Assembly: GCA_004298545.1 (NCBI GenBank)
Contig: SCQX01000157.1
Location: 1 to 44,980, forward strand
From: Candidimonas sp.
Lineage (GTDB): Bacteria; Pseudomonadota; Gammaproteobacteria; Burkholderiales; Burkholderiaceae_B
Direction: 5' to 3'
Length of the DNA stretch: 44,980 nucleotides
Under the pieces are notes generated by a model, which was not told the DNA's origin, searched no databases, and saw nothing but the letters and a program-made list of their open reading frames with translations. This document shows positions 1 through 9,861 of the stretch, piece by piece; the stretch's first letter is position 1, and every line of letters starts with the position of its first letter. The position numbers and the translations under genes are program-made.

Positions 1-38
1 TGCCGGGAGGCTGTCGGGCCTGAAGCGCCAACCGTCTC

Positions 39-878
39 TTAACGTCTGCGCGCATGCGTCCAGCGCTTCCAGCGATTGAACAGCGGCCCCAGCAAAGGAT
101 GGGCCGCGATGCGCACCCGCCGCCCCAAGCCAGCGCCCGCCGTGTTGCGCACGGCGAACCGGTAGATCGACGATGGGTCGCCGCCCGGACGATTCTGGCC
201 AAACGCGCGCGTGGTATACAAATAGCGGAACCCCGCCTGACGCGCGAGGGCGACATACTCGGCATCGAAATAGCCCTGCGGCCAGCACAAATGGGCGGAC
301 ACGCCACCCATCTGCGCCATCAGCGCCGCGCGCGAATCGGACAGCTCCCGCGCCATGAGACGGTTCTTGTCGTTTGCCTGCGCGCTTTCGTCCCAGCGCG
401 TATGCGTATGCGTATGGCTGTGAAATTCAATCGTGCCCGCGTCGCGCATCGCGCGCACCTCGCTCCATCGCAGCATGACGGAATCGGCGTCCCCCTCTTC
501 GATGCGCCGCGTGCAATCGCGGTGAGATGGCGTTTCCGGCAGTTTGTCCTGGCCGAGGTGGCTGCGCGCCGGCCCCTCGCCGATCCGTGATGTAATCAGA
601 AAGACCATCGCCGAGAATCCATATTTCCTGAGCAGCGGGTACGCGTAGACCCAGTTGTCCAGATACCCGTCGTCGAAGGTGATGAGAACGGACCGCGACG
701 GCGCGGGGCGGCCATCCACATGGGCCGCGAATTCGACACTCGACAGCGCCCGGTAGCCGTGACGCGCGAGCCACGCCAGCTGGAGTTCGAAGTTCACCGG
801 CGAGGTCGTGATCATGCCGTCCACAGGAGAGATGTGATGGTACATCAGCACCGGCACGGTACGGCTGCTCGGCCTCAT
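39..878 (-). CDS. Polysaccharide deacetylase family protein (NodB fold)
   Basis: 279 aa protein of the carbohydrate esterase 4 / NodB family, which removes acetyl groups from N-acetylated sugars in a metal-dependent reaction. Visible motifs are the TFDDG motif (residues 67-71, with D69 as likely base and D70 as metal ligand), the metal-binding histidine cluster HSHTH (153-157) and CWPQGYFD (198-205). I see no signal peptide or membrane segment, so it probably acts in the cytoplasm, as LPS or glycan-modifying relatives do. The start ATG overlaps the stop of dnaE as ATGA, so translation is probably coupled to dnaE. The substrate cannot be told from sequence. Relatives sit in surface-polysaccharide loci, and such genes may lie beyond the left edge. 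The family call is secure; the role is open. Confidence 0.88.
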   Translation of the reverse strand: MRPSSRTVPVLMYHHISPVDGMITTSPVNFELQLAWLARHGYRALSSVEFAAHVDGRPAPSRSVLITFDDGYLDNWVYAYPLLRKYGFSAMVFLITSRIGEGPARSHLGQDKLPETPSHRDCTRRIEEGDADSVMLRWSEVRAMRDAGTIEFHSHTHTHTRWDESAQANDKNRLMARELSDSRAALMAQMGGVSAHLCWPQGYFDAEYVALARQAGFRYLYTTRAFGQNRPGGDPSSIYRFAVRNTAGAGLGRRVRIAAHPLLGPLFNRWKRWTHARRR

Positions 879-3800
879 GGATAGACGATCTCCACTGCTT
901 CAGGCGCGGTCCAGCCATTGAGCCGCTCAAGCATGGCGTCGGCCATGCGTACGCGCCACGCATCACCCAATCGCACCGCGCAGCGGAATTCACGCCGGCG
1001 AAGCAGAATCTCTACCGCCACGCCAGGCGAATCGCCATCCGACTGTGCTCGATAGGGATCGAGCAACTCGCGCAGCCGCGCGGTGTCTCCGTTGCCGTTC
1101 AACGGGATGCGAAGCGCACGCGCGCGCGCTTCCCGCACCAGGGGCAAGTCGTACACCGACTCGGCCACCACGCGCAGCCCGCCGGTATAGTCGTCACTGC
1201 CAACCTTCCCGTGAATGATGATCAAGCGATCTTCCTTGAGGCGCGCGCGGTGCTGTTCGTAGAGCTCGTTGAAAATGGCGACTTCGACCTGGGCCGAGCC
1301 GTCATCGAGCGTGGCATAAAGCATTTTTCCGCGGCGCGTCATCTTGACACGGACGGCGTTGAGCACGCCCGCAAACCACTGCGAGTCACGACTTGGCGCC
1401 AGGCGCGCCAGGGGCTTTGGCGCAAACCGGCGCACTTCGTCACGCCAGGCATCGAAGAGGTGCCCGCTGAAGAAGAAGCCCAGCGCCGACTTCTCGTGCA
1501 TGAGGCGCGCCTGCAGATCCCACGGGGTCACATTCGCCAACTCATCGGCGACAATCTCACCGGTATCGTCCGCGAAAAGCGACACCTGATTCGCGCTGCG
1601 TTCGGTCTGCTCGGCCGCCTCCATGGCGCTGCCCACGGTCTCGAGCAAAGCGGCGCGATTGTCGCGGATACTGTCGAACGCGCCCGCGCGGATCAGTGCC
1701 TCGATGGTGCGGCGGTTGACCGTGCGGCGATCTACCCGGCGGCAAAAATCGAACAAGCCGGTGAACGGCCCGCCCGCCGAACGCGCGCGTATGATCTCTT
1801 CCACCGCCCCCTGCCCCGTGCCCTTTACCGCGCCAAGCCCATACCGCACGGTGCGCGGTGGCAGCCCCTGATCGGTATGGGCGTCATCCACCGGCTCGAA
1901 GCGGTAATTCGACGCGTTGACGTCGGGGGGCAGCACCGCAATGCCATTGGCCAGGGCGTCCTTCCAGACAACCCGCACTTTGTCGGTGTCGTCGAGGTCG
2001 GAAGAAATCGTCGCCGCGAGAAATTCGGCAGGATGGTAGGCTTTCAGCCAGGCCGTCTGATACGTGATCAGGGCGTACGCGGCGGAATGACTCTTGTTGA
2101 ACCCGTAGCCCGCGAACTTCTCCATCAGATCGAACAGCTTGACGGCAAGGTCGGCGGCGTATCCCTTCTTGACGGCTCCCGCTTCGAAGGTAACGCGGTG
2201 CTTGGCCATCTCGGACGGCTTCTTCTTTCCCATGGCACGCCGCAGCAGATCGGCGCCGCCCAGGCTGTAGCCACCGATGATCTGAGATATCAGCATCACC
2301 TGTTCCTGATACACGATCACACCATACGTGCTTTTCAGAACAGGCTCGAGATCAGGGTGGAAGTAATCGACCGTGGCCTGGCCATGTTTGCGGTCGACGA
2401 AGTCGATGACCATGCCCGACTCCAGCGGCCCCGGGCGGTAGAGCGCCAGGATGGCGATCAGATCCTCGAAGGTATTCGGCCGCAGCCGCCCCAGCAATTC
2501 CTTCATGCCGCGCGATTCAAGCTGGAACACAGCGGTCGTGTTGCCCTCGCACAGCAGCCGGTACGTTCCCTCGTCATCGAGCGGCAGCGCCATGAGATCG
2601 AAATCGCGCTTGTTCGGGTTGAATCGGCGCACGTAGCGCACCGCCCAGTCGAGAATGGTGAGATTGCGCAAACCGAGGAAGTCGAACTTCACCAGTCCGA
2701 CTGCTTCGACATCGTCTTTGTCGAACTGAGACACGGCGCTGGCGCCGGCGCCCTGGCAGTACAGCGGGCAGAAATCGGTGAGTTTGCCCGGAGCGATCAG
2801 CACACCGCCCGCATGCATGCCCACGTTGCGGGTCAGCCCTTCCAGCGGACGCGCCAGGTCGATCAGCGCCTTGACCTCTTCGTCCTGCTCGTAGCGCTCT
2901 TTGAACGCTGGTTCATTGGCCAGTGTGCGATCCAGTGTCCAGGGATCGATCGGGTTGAAGGGAATGAGCTTTGCCAGACTGTCGCACAGGGAATACGGCA
3001 TCTCGAGCACCCGTCCCACGTCGCGCAGGACCGCCTTGGCCCCGAGGGACCCGAACGTGGCGATCTGACTCACCGCATCACGCCCGTATTTCTGCTTCAC
3101 ATACTCGATGACGCGCTCGCGGTTGTCCTGGCAGAAGTCGACGTCGAAGTCGGGCATGGACACCCGCTCGGGATTCAGGAATCGTTCGAACAGCAGGTCG
3201 TAACGGATCGGATCGAGATCGGTGATGCCCAGCGAAAAGGCCACCAGCGAACCAGCGCCCGATCCCCGCCCCGGACCAACCGGTACGCCATTACCCTTGC
3301 CCCAGTTGATGAAGTCGGCAACGATCAGGAAGTAGCCGGAAAACCCCATGCTGGTGATCGTCTTGCACTCGCGCTCCAGCCGTTCGCGGTAGGCCGGATA
3401 CTTTTCACGGCGCAGCGCTTCATCGGGAAACAGCACGGCCATGCGCGCCTCGAAGCCCCGCTCGGCCAGCCCCACCATGTAATCATCCAGGGCGACGCCA
3501 TCGGGCGTGGGGAACTCGGGCAGGCGCGGCGTTCCCAGTGTCAGCGTCAGCGTGCAGCGGCGGGCGATCTCCAGGGTGTTGGTCAACGCCGCCGGAACGT
3601 CGGCAAAGCGCGCCGCCATCTCCTGCGAGCTGGCGAAGTATTGCTCCGTCGTATAGCGGCGCCGGCGCCTTGGATTGGCCAGCTGCTCGCCCTCGGCGAT
3701 GCAGACACGGACTTCGTGCGCGCGAAAATCGCCCGGCTCCAGATACTGCACCGGATGCGTGGCGACCACCGGCAGACCGAGTGCCGCAGCCAGCCGCACG

Positions 3801-4363
3801 GCGGCCTGCACATAGGCTTCGTCGCCATCCACGCCAGCGCGTTGCAACTCGATGTAATAGCGATTCGGGAACAGGCGCGACCATGCCAGCGCCGCATCAC
3901 GCGCTTCTTCGACCCGCCCCGCATCCAGCGCATGCCCCACGTCGCCGGCACGCGCACCGGACAGGGCGATTAGGCCGTCGACGCCCTGAAACCACTCGGC
4001 GCGCACTTCGGCGCGGCCGCGGTACTGGTTGTCCAGCCATGCGCGCGTAAGGATCTGGCACAGGGCAAGATAACCGGCACGACTCGCAACCAGCAGCAAA
4101 AGCCGATACGGCTTGTCGCGATCGGTATCGTTCTGCACATAGACATCGCACCCCGCAATGGGCTTGACGCCAGCCTTGCGGGCCGCCTTGTAGAGTTTCA
4201 CCAGCCCGAAGACGTTGGCAAGATCGGTCAGCGCCACCGCCGGCTGGCCGAATTCCACGGCCTTGGCGACGAGTTCGGGAATACGCACGATGCCGTCCAC
4301 CACCGAAAATTCGGAGTGGACGCGCAAATGCACGAACGGGGATGTGAGGTTCGGTTCGGTCAT
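875..4363 (-). CDS. dnaE: DNA polymerase III subunit alpha
   Basis: 1162 aa, matching the E. coli DnaE length of 1160. It is the replicative polymerase that extends DNA at the fork within the Pol III core. The N-terminal PHP domain begins with FVHLRVHSEFS (residues 10-20). The palm carries PGRGSGAG (364-371) and PDFDVDF (404-410), whose D405 and D407 correspond to the catalytic aspartates, with a further catalytic region at KFDFLGLRNL. A C-terminal OB-fold region is recognisable (QWFAGVLNAVRV and following). The frame is open upstream to 4522, but MTEPNLTSPF at 4363 is the natural start and leaves a 79-nt gap after hrpA. The downstream deacetylase overlaps by 4 nt. Confidence 0.98.
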   Translation of the reverse strand: MTEPNLTSPFVHLRVHSEFSVVDGIVRIPELVAKAVEFGQPAVALTDLANVFGLVKLYKAARKAGVKPIAGCDVYVQNDTDRDKPYRLLLLVASRAGYLALCQILTRAWLDNQYRGRAEVRAEWFQGVDGLIALSGARAGDVGHALDAGRVEEARDAALAWSRLFPNRYYIELQRAGVDGDEAYVQAAVRLAAALGLPVVATHPVQYLEPGDFRAHEVRVCIAEGEQLANPRRRRRYTTEQYFASSQEMAARFADVPAALTNTLEIARRCTLTLTLGTPRLPEFPTPDGVALDDYMVGLAERGFEARMAVLFPDEALRREKYPAYRERLERECKTITSMGFSGYFLIVADFINWGKGNGVPVGPGRGSGAGSLVAFSLGITDLDPIRYDLLFERFLNPERVSMPDFDVDFCQDNRERVIEYVKQKYGRDAVSQIATFGSLGAKAVLRDVGRVLEMPYSLCDSLAKLIPFNPIDPWTLDRTLANEPAFKERYEQDEEVKALIDLARPLEGLTRNVGMHAGGVLIAPGKLTDFCPLYCQGAGASAVSQFDKDDVEAVGLVKFDFLGLRNLTILDWAVRYVRRFNPNKRDFDLMALPLDDEGTYRLLCEGNTTAVFQLESRGMKELLGRLRPNTFEDLIAILALYRPGPLESGMVIDFVDRKHGQATVDYFHPDLEPVLKSTYGVIVYQEQVMLISQIIGGYSLGGADLLRRAMGKKKPSEMAKHRVTFEAGAVKKGYAADLAVKLFDLMEKFAGYGFNKSHSAAYALITYQTAWLKAYHPAEFLAATISSDLDDTDKVRVVWKDALANGIAVLPPDVNASNYRFEPVDDAHTDQGLPPRTVRYGLGAVKGTGQGAVEEIIRARSAGGPFTGLFDFCRRVDRRTVNRRTIEALIRAGAFDSIRDNRAALLETVGSAMEAAEQTERSANQVSLFADDTGEIVADELANVTPWDLQARLMHEKSALGFFFSGHLFDAWRDEVRRFAPKPLARLAPSRDSQWFAGVLNAVRVKMTRRGKMLYATLDDGSAQVEVAIFNELYEQHRARLKEDRLIIIHGKVGSDDYTGGLRVVAESVYDLPLVREARARALRIPLNGNGDTARLRELLDPYRAQSDGDSPGVAVEILLRRREFRCAVRLGDAWRVRMADAMLERLNGWTAPEAVEIVYP

Positions 4364-4442
4364 GCTGCGATTGTACCCAGGGTAGCCGTGAACATTAAGC
4401 CCATCCGGCCGCCGCGCACCGTCGATGGGCGCGCAGTCGCCA

Positions 4443-7400
4443 TCAAGGGATGGCGAGGGCCCCCCAGGCTTTCCGCAAACGTTTGACGGACACCGGCACG
4501 GGAGTGCGCAACTCCTGTGCAAACAACGCCACCCTCAACTCTTCGAGCAGCCAGCGGAACGCACTGAGCCGCGCATCCGGCGCGCCTTTGAGCGCCGACC
4601 GCGCGCGCTGGTATTGCGCCAGCAGATCCGCCATTGCCGCCATCGACCGGCAATCACGCTGAGGATCGGCCTTGAGTTTGTCCACGCGCAGCCGCGCCGC
4701 TTTCAGATAGCGTGGAAAATGTCGGAGTTGGTCGTGCGGCGTATCGCGAATGAACGTTTTGGTCATCAGGCTTCCGATCTGAGCTTGCAGATCGGCATAA
4801 CTCGCCTTCCAGGGCTTCGCCTGAGGAAGTTTCTTTTGCAGCGCGGCCCACTCCGACAGAATATCGCCCGCCAGCCGGGCCACCTCTCCGGCCAGCAGCC
4901 CGAAACGCGCCCGGCCTTCGCCACAGCGTTGCTCGAACGTCGCCGCGTCCACCGGCCACGGCTCGGCCAGGCACGCCTGAGCAAGGCTGCGCGCAATGAT
5001 CTGATCTTTCAGCTCGTCCCGGGTGCCCAGGCTCATGTACAACAGACTCAGGCGGGTCAAGTCCGCCAGATTCTTCTCCTGGAACCGCAGCGCATCGCGC
5101 AAAGCCAGTCGAAAGAGACACAGCAAGCCGCCACGATGATGCGTACGGGCATCGTGAGGGTCGTCGAAGACGTCGATGTCGCAGGTTGCGCCGCGATCCA
5201 CCAGCGCGGGATAACCGACGAGCGACTGGCCCGCACGGCAGATCTCCACGATCTCCGGCAGTACGCCGAATGTCCAGCCGGTGAGATGCTCATGGTCGAG
5301 TATGCGCACGACGTCGGCGTCGGCCGCGGCCGCCTTCTGAAACGAGGCCTGTGCCTGGCGCGCATGCTCGGCCTTGAGCTGATCGAGGTTGCGCCCCGCC
5401 GAAAGCATCCGCCCATGCTCGTCGACGACCTTGAAATTCATGAACAGATGCGGCGGCAGCGATTCGATTTTGAAATCGCCAGGCGTCACGCGGACTTTGC
5501 CATGCTCCCAGATGTCCTGCGCCAGGGCGTCGAGCAGGCCGGTATTCGGATCCGCGGCGCGATCGAACCACCGTTCGTGAAACCCCGCGGCATAGTCCGG
5601 CAATGGGACACAGTGGCGCCTCAACTTCTGCGGCAATGATTTCAAGAGCAGCAGCACTTTTTCCTTGAGCATGCCACGGACCAGCCATTCACAGCGCGCC
5701 GCATCGATAGTGTTGAGCGCGAAGAGCGGTACGGTCAGCGTCACCCCATCGCGCGGCGACCCCGGTTCAAAATAATAGTCGAGCGCCATCTCGAGGCCGC
5801 GCCAGCGCAGCGTCTTCGGGAAAACGTCGGTCGTGACGCCAGCCGCTTCGTGTTGCATGAGGTCGGTGCGCGTCAGCAATAGAGCGCGCGCCTGGTCGGC
5901 ATTCAGACTTTTCGCCCATTGCTCCAGGGTGGCGGTCTGGCAGACCTGCGCCGGAATCTGCCTGTCGTAAAACGCCTGGATCAGCGTGTCATCGACCAGA
6001 ATGTCGGGCCGGCGCGCGCGATGTTCAAGCTTCTCGATCGCCGCGATGAGCCGGCGATTCTTCACCACGAACGGCAGCGAGGTGTCGATTTCGCCATTGA
6101 CGAGGGCATCGCGAATGAACACTTCCCGCGCGCGCGCCGGGTCGACGCGACCGTAATGCACGCGCCGTCCCGCGTAGACCGGTACGCCGTAGAGCGTCGC
6201 CCTTTCGCTGGCGACGACCTGCCCCGCTTTTCTGTCCCACCGCGGATCCGACCAGGCGCGTTGCAGCAGATGCCCGGCGGCCCGCTCCACCCAAACGGGA
6301 TCGACGCGCGCCACACAGCGCGCATAGAGGCGGCTCGTTTCGACGAGTTCGCCCGCCAATATCCAGCGGCCGGCCTTCTTGCGCAATGGCGATCCGGGAT
6401 GAATGGAAAAACGAATGCCGCGCGCCCCCAGATAGTCCGCGCGCTCTTCACTCTTCAACCCGATGTTGCCCAGCAAGCCCGCAAGCAGCGCCATGTGCAC
6501 TTGCTCATAGGTGGCGGGCGTGCCATTGACGCGCCAGCCCTGTTCGCCCACCAGCGCCGATAGTTGGCCATGTACATCGTGCCATTCGCGCAACCGCGGT
6601 GGCGACAGGAAGTTCTGCCGGATCAACGCGACGAGCCGGCGCTGCGATTCCCTGTGCGCGACGCGGTCGGCGTACCATCGCCACAGCTTGACGAATGCCA
6701 GGAACTCGGACTTGTCGTCGCGGAACTTCGCATGGGCCGCTTCCGCCGCCTCGCGCTGCGCCATCGGACGATCGCGTGGATCACGGACCGAAAGCGCCGA
6801 GGCGATGATCAAAATCTCATCGAGGCACGTCCACTCCCGCGCGGCCAGGATCATGCGCCCCAGCCGCGGGTCGACGGGCAATCGCGACAACAACCGTCCC
6901 GTATCGGTCAGCTGGTTCTGATGGTCCAGAGCGCCCAGTTCCTGCAGCAGCTGATAGCCGTCCGCAACGGCGCGGCCCGACGGTGGATCGATGAACGGGA
7001 ACGATTCGATGTCATCCAGCGACAGCGCCTTCATGCGCAGGATGACCGAAGCAAGCGACGAACGCAGAACCTCCGGGTCGGTGTAGCGCGGTCGCGCCGC
7101 GAAATCCGCTTCATCGTAGAGGCGTATGCACACGCCCGGTCCGATGCGGCCGCAGCGGCCGGCGCGCTGGTTCGCCGACGCCTGGCTGACCGGCTCGACG
7201 TGCAGCTGCTCCACCTTGTTGCGCCAAGAATAACGCTTGACGCGAGCCAGGCCGGTATCCACGACGTAGCGGATGCCGGGAACGGTCAGCGATGTCTCGG
7301 CGACGTTGGTGGCGAGGATGACGCGGCGCGCGTTGCCGCGCGGATGGAAGATGCGCTCCTGCTCGGCCTGCGACAGACGCGCGTAGAGGGGAAGCACGTC

Positions 7401-8270
7401 GGTGCCGGCCGGGTGGCTTTTGCGCAGCGCCTCATCCGCCTCGCGGATTTCACGCTCGCCCGGGAGGAAGACCAGCACATCGCCCGTGCCCAACGCGGCG
7501 CACTCGGCAACGCCATCGACCACCGCATCGATCAGATCGCGTTCCTCGTCACGCGGCGCCGACCCGCCTTCTTCGACCGCACGGTCCGCGTCGAGCACTG
7601 GCCGGTAACGCACTTCGACCGGATACAGGCGCCCCGACACCTCAATAATCGGAACCGACCGCGCGCCGGCGGAAAAATGGGCGGCAAAGCGGTCGGCGTC
7701 GATGGTCGCCGACGTGACGATCACCTTCAGATCAGGCCTTTTGGGAAGCAGTCGCAGCAGGAATCCGAGCAGGAAATCGATGTTCAGGCTGCGCTCATGA
7801 GCCTCGTCGATGATCAGTGTGTCGTACCGGCGCAACAGCGGATCGCGCTGCGTCTCGGCCAGCAGGATGCCATCGGTCATGAGCTTGACCGCCGTGTTCG
7901 GCCCGCTGCGATCGCTGAAACGTATCTGATACCCCACCCATTCGCCCAACGTCGTTTTCAGCTCGTCGGCGAGACGATGCGCCACGGACGTGGCGGCCAG
8001 GCGGCGCGGTTGCGTGTGCCCGATCATGCGTTCGGCGCCACGCCCGAGCTCGAGGCAGATTTTCGGAATCTGCGTCGTTTTGCCCGACCCGGTCTCGCCG
8101 CACACGATGACGACCTGATGCGTGCGCAGCGCCGCGGCGATTTCCTCGCGGCGCGCGCTCACCGGCAGCGCTTCGGGGTACTCGATGTGAAGGGGCGGCC
8201 GACCGGCGCCGCGCCCGTCCGCGGCCGGGCCGGCGTTTACGCGCGCGGGCAAATCAACTGACTCTTGCAT
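4443..8270 (-). CDS. hrpA: ATP-dependent RNA helicase HrpA
   Basis: 1275 aa (E. coli HrpA has 1300). It is a DEAH-box (SF2) RNA helicase acting on mRNA or ribosome-associated RNA in the cytoplasm. Motifs seen are Walker A GETGSGKT (residues 58-65), TQPRR (86-90), DEAH (155-158), SAT (187-189) and the motif VI region QRAGRCGRIGPG. After these come the helicase-associated, OB-fold and long DUF3418-type C-terminal regions that distinguish HrpA from shorter DEAH helicases. The frame runs open to 8441, but I take ATG 8270 (MQESVDLPARV) because the upstream part lies in the divergent promoter region. It is divergent from argA and 79 nt ahead of dnaE. Confidence 0.96.
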   Translation of the reverse strand: MQESVDLPARVNAGPAADGRGAGRPPLHIEYPEALPVSARREEIAAALRTHQVVIVCGETGSGKTTQIPKICLELGRGAERMIGHTQPRRLAATSVAHRLADELKTTLGEWVGYQIRFSDRSGPNTAVKLMTDGILLAETQRDPLLRRYDTLIIDEAHERSLNIDFLLGFLLRLLPKRPDLKVIVTSATIDADRFAAHFSAGARSVPIIEVSGRLYPVEVRYRPVLDADRAVEEGGSAPRDEERDLIDAVVDGVAECAALGTGDVLVFLPGEREIREADEALRKSHPAGTDVLPLYARLSQAEQERIFHPRGNARRVILATNVAETSLTVPGIRYVVDTGLARVKRYSWRNKVEQLHVEPVSQASANQRAGRCGRIGPGVCIRLYDEADFAARPRYTDPEVLRSSLASVILRMKALSLDDIESFPFIDPPSGRAVADGYQLLQELGALDHQNQLTDTGRLLSRLPVDPRLGRMILAAREWTCLDEILIIASALSVRDPRDRPMAQREAAEAAHAKFRDDKSEFLAFVKLWRWYADRVAHRESQRRLVALIRQNFLSPPRLREWHDVHGQLSALVGEQGWRVNGTPATYEQVHMALLAGLLGNIGLKSEERADYLGARGIRFSIHPGSPLRKKAGRWILAGELVETSRLYARCVARVDPVWVERAAGHLLQRAWSDPRWDRKAGQVVASERATLYGVPVYAGRRVHYGRVDPARAREVFIRDALVNGEIDTSLPFVVKNRRLIAAIEKLEHRARRPDILVDDTLIQAFYDRQIPAQVCQTATLEQWAKSLNADQARALLLTRTDLMQHEAAGVTTDVFPKTLRWRGLEMALDYYFEPGSPRDGVTLTVPLFALNTIDAARCEWLVRGMLKEKVLLLLKSLPQKLRRHCVPLPDYAAGFHERWFDRAADPNTGLLDALAQDIWEHGKVRVTPGDFKIESLPPHLFMNFKVVDEHGRMLSAGRNLDQLKAEHARQAQASFQKAAAADADVVRILDHEHLTGWTFGVLPEIVEICRAGQSLVGYPALVDRGATCDIDVFDDPHDARTHHRGGLLCLFRLALRDALRFQEKNLADLTRLSLLYMSLGTRDELKDQIIARSLAQACLAEPWPVDAATFEQRCGEGRARFGLLAGEVARLAGDILSEWAALQKKLPQAKPWKASYADLQAQIGSLMTKTFIRDTPHDQLRHFPRYLKAARLRVDKLKADPQRDCRSMAAMADLLAQYQRARSALKGAPDARLSAFRWLLEELRVALFAQELRTPVPVSVKRLRKAWGALAIP

Positions 8271-8353
8271 GAATTCATGATGTCGATGGCGGCTCCTCAA
8301 GCGCGGGCAACCGACCGGGGGTTCCCGAAACGATGCGAACAGCATGGCGCCAA

Positions 8354-8377
8354 GAGAATAATTATAATTTTGTTCTC
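8354..8377. promoter_or_regulatory. AT-rich imperfect palindrome with divergent -10 boxes between hrpA and argA
   Basis: This is a 24-bp AT-rich island in a GC-rich intergenic region. It starts GAGAA, ends TTCTC and is centred on the perfect palindrome AATTATAATT. A consensus TATAAT lies on the plus strand (8363-8368) pointing to argA, and another on the minus strand (complement of 8361-8366) pointing to hrpA. No good -35 is visible for either. It could be overlapping divergent promoters, an operator (the shape loosely recalls ARG or Fur boxes but matches neither well), or both. A plus-strand transcript would have a leader of about 120 nt before argA. Confidence 0.4.
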
Positions 8378-8495
8378 TGCCGGGATGCCGGCGGGGATAC
8401 CGGCGCGGCAAGGTACCGGCGCACGCGGGCCTGTCGCTCACGTATCAATACCGGCCAACCCGGTGCCCACCACCGCCAGTGTTTCAAAAAGCGAC

Positions 8496-9848
8496 ATGGC
8501 AACGACCGACGACATTCTTTCTGCGCAAGACGCCCCCGAAAACGCGCCCGCCCAATTCGTGCGCTGGTTCCGCGACGTTGCGCCCTACGTGCACGACTTC
8601 CGCGGCAAGATCTTCGTCATTGGTTTCGGTGGCGAACTCGTGAGAGACGGAGCGCTGAACGCGCTGGTGCAAGATCTTTCACTGCTCTCGGCGCTTGGCA
8701 TCCGCCTGATCCTCGTGCATGGGTCGCGCCCGCAAGTCAACGAACAACTTCGGCTCAAGGGCTATGCCACGCAATTCGGCCGCGGCACCGAGCCAACCAG
8801 CGCTGACGCGCTGGAATGCGCCAAAGAGGCGGCCGGCGAGATTCGCCTCGACATAGAGGCCGCATTCAGCCAGGGGCTGCCCAACACGCCGATGTCGCAC
8901 GCGCAGATTCGCGTCATCTCCGGCAACTTCGTCACCGCGCGCCCGGTCGGGATCATCGACGGGGTCGATTACAAACATGCTGGCGCCGTGCGCAAGGTCG
9001 ATCTCGAGGCTATCAGAAACATCATCAGCCAGGGGGCGATCGTTCTGTTGTCGCCACTGGGTTTTTCACCCACGGGCGAAGCGTTCAACTTGGCCATGGA
9101 AGATTTGGCAACCAGTGCCGCGGTGGCGCTGCGCGCGGAAAAACTCATTTTTCTGACTCAGGACAGAACCGTTCACAACACGGACGGCACGATAGACACC
9201 GAGCTGGCGCGCGAGGATGCCGAGGCCCTGCTCGCTTCCAGGACACTGGACGAGGACACCGCCTCGTTCCTGGCGCATGCCTCGCTCGCCGTCAAACGCG
9301 GTGTCGCGCGCGCTCACCTCATCCCCTACACGCTGGACGGCAGCGTATTGCTCGAGATCTTCACGCACGATGGTGTCGGCACCATGGTGGTGGAAGATAC
9401 GCTCGACGATATCCGCCCCGCCACCGTCGACGACGTGGGTGCCATCGTTCAGCTGATCGAACCGCTGGAGGAAGACGGCACCCTGGTTCCGCGCGGGCGT
9501 TCCATCATCGAACGGGAAGTGGAAAAATTCACGGTGCTGGAGCACGACGGCGTCATATACGGCTGCGTCGCCCTCAGGCCATATCTGGACGAGGGCATGG
9601 CCGAAATGGCGTGTCTGATCGTACACCCCGAATGGCAGGGAACCGGCGAGGGCGAAGTTCTGCTGCGCCACACCGAGTCACAGGCACGCGCCATGGGCGC
9701 CAAACGCCTGTTCGTGCTGACGACGCGCACTTCTCACTGGTTCCTGAACCGCGGTTTCGTGCAGGGCGGCGTCTCGGACCTGCCCCATGAGAAACGGGCG
9801 CACTATAACCGTTCTCGTAACAGCCTGGTGTTCATCAAGCGGCTGTGA
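8496..9848 (+). CDS. argA: N-acetylglutamate synthase
   Basis: 450 aa amino-acid N-acetyltransferase (E. coli ArgA has 443). It transfers acetyl from acetyl-CoA to glutamate, the first step of arginine synthesis. The N-terminal amino-acid-kinase-like domain shows VIGFGGELV (41-49) and VHGSRPQ (74-80). The C-terminal GNAT domain shows the acetyl-CoA motif QGTGEG and a long conserved end. In bacterial ArgA the kinase-like domain holds the arginine feedback site. The frame is open from 8265, but ATG 8496 (MATTDDILSA) gives the family length. Its ribosome binding site is poor. It is convergent with phoU, 13 nt away. Confidence 0.97.
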   Translation: MATTDDILSAQDAPENAPAQFVRWFRDVAPYVHDFRGKIFVIGFGGELVRDGALNALVQDLSLLSALGIRLILVHGSRPQVNEQLRLKGYATQFGRGTEPTSADALECAKEAAGEIRLDIEAAFSQGLPNTPMSHAQIRVISGNFVTARPVGIIDGVDYKHAGAVRKVDLEAIRNIISQGAIVLLSPLGFSPTGEAFNLAMEDLATSAAVALRAEKLIFLTQDRTVHNTDGTIDTELAREDAEALLASRTLDEDTASFLAHASLAVKRGVARAHLIPYTLDGSVLLEIFTHDGVGTMVVEDTLDDIRPATVDDVGAIVQLIEPLEEDGTLVPRGRSIIEREVEKFTVLEHDGVIYGCVALRPYLDEGMAEMACLIVHPEWQGTGEGEVLLRHTESQARAMGAKRLFVLTTRTSHWFLNRGFVQGGVSDLPHEKRAHYNRSRNSLVFIKRL

Positions 9849-9861
9849 ACGGCCCGTCACG

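Noticed and set aside
1211-3973. Very long open frame (920 codons) on the plus strand opposite dnaE
   Set aside because: It lies wholly antisense to a clear dnaE. The translation is His/Arg/Gln-rich with no recognisable domain, as expected from the complement of GC-biased codons.
6564-8261. 565-codon open frame on the plus strand opposite hrpA
   Set aside because: Shadow of the helicase gene; no protein motif is visible in the translation.
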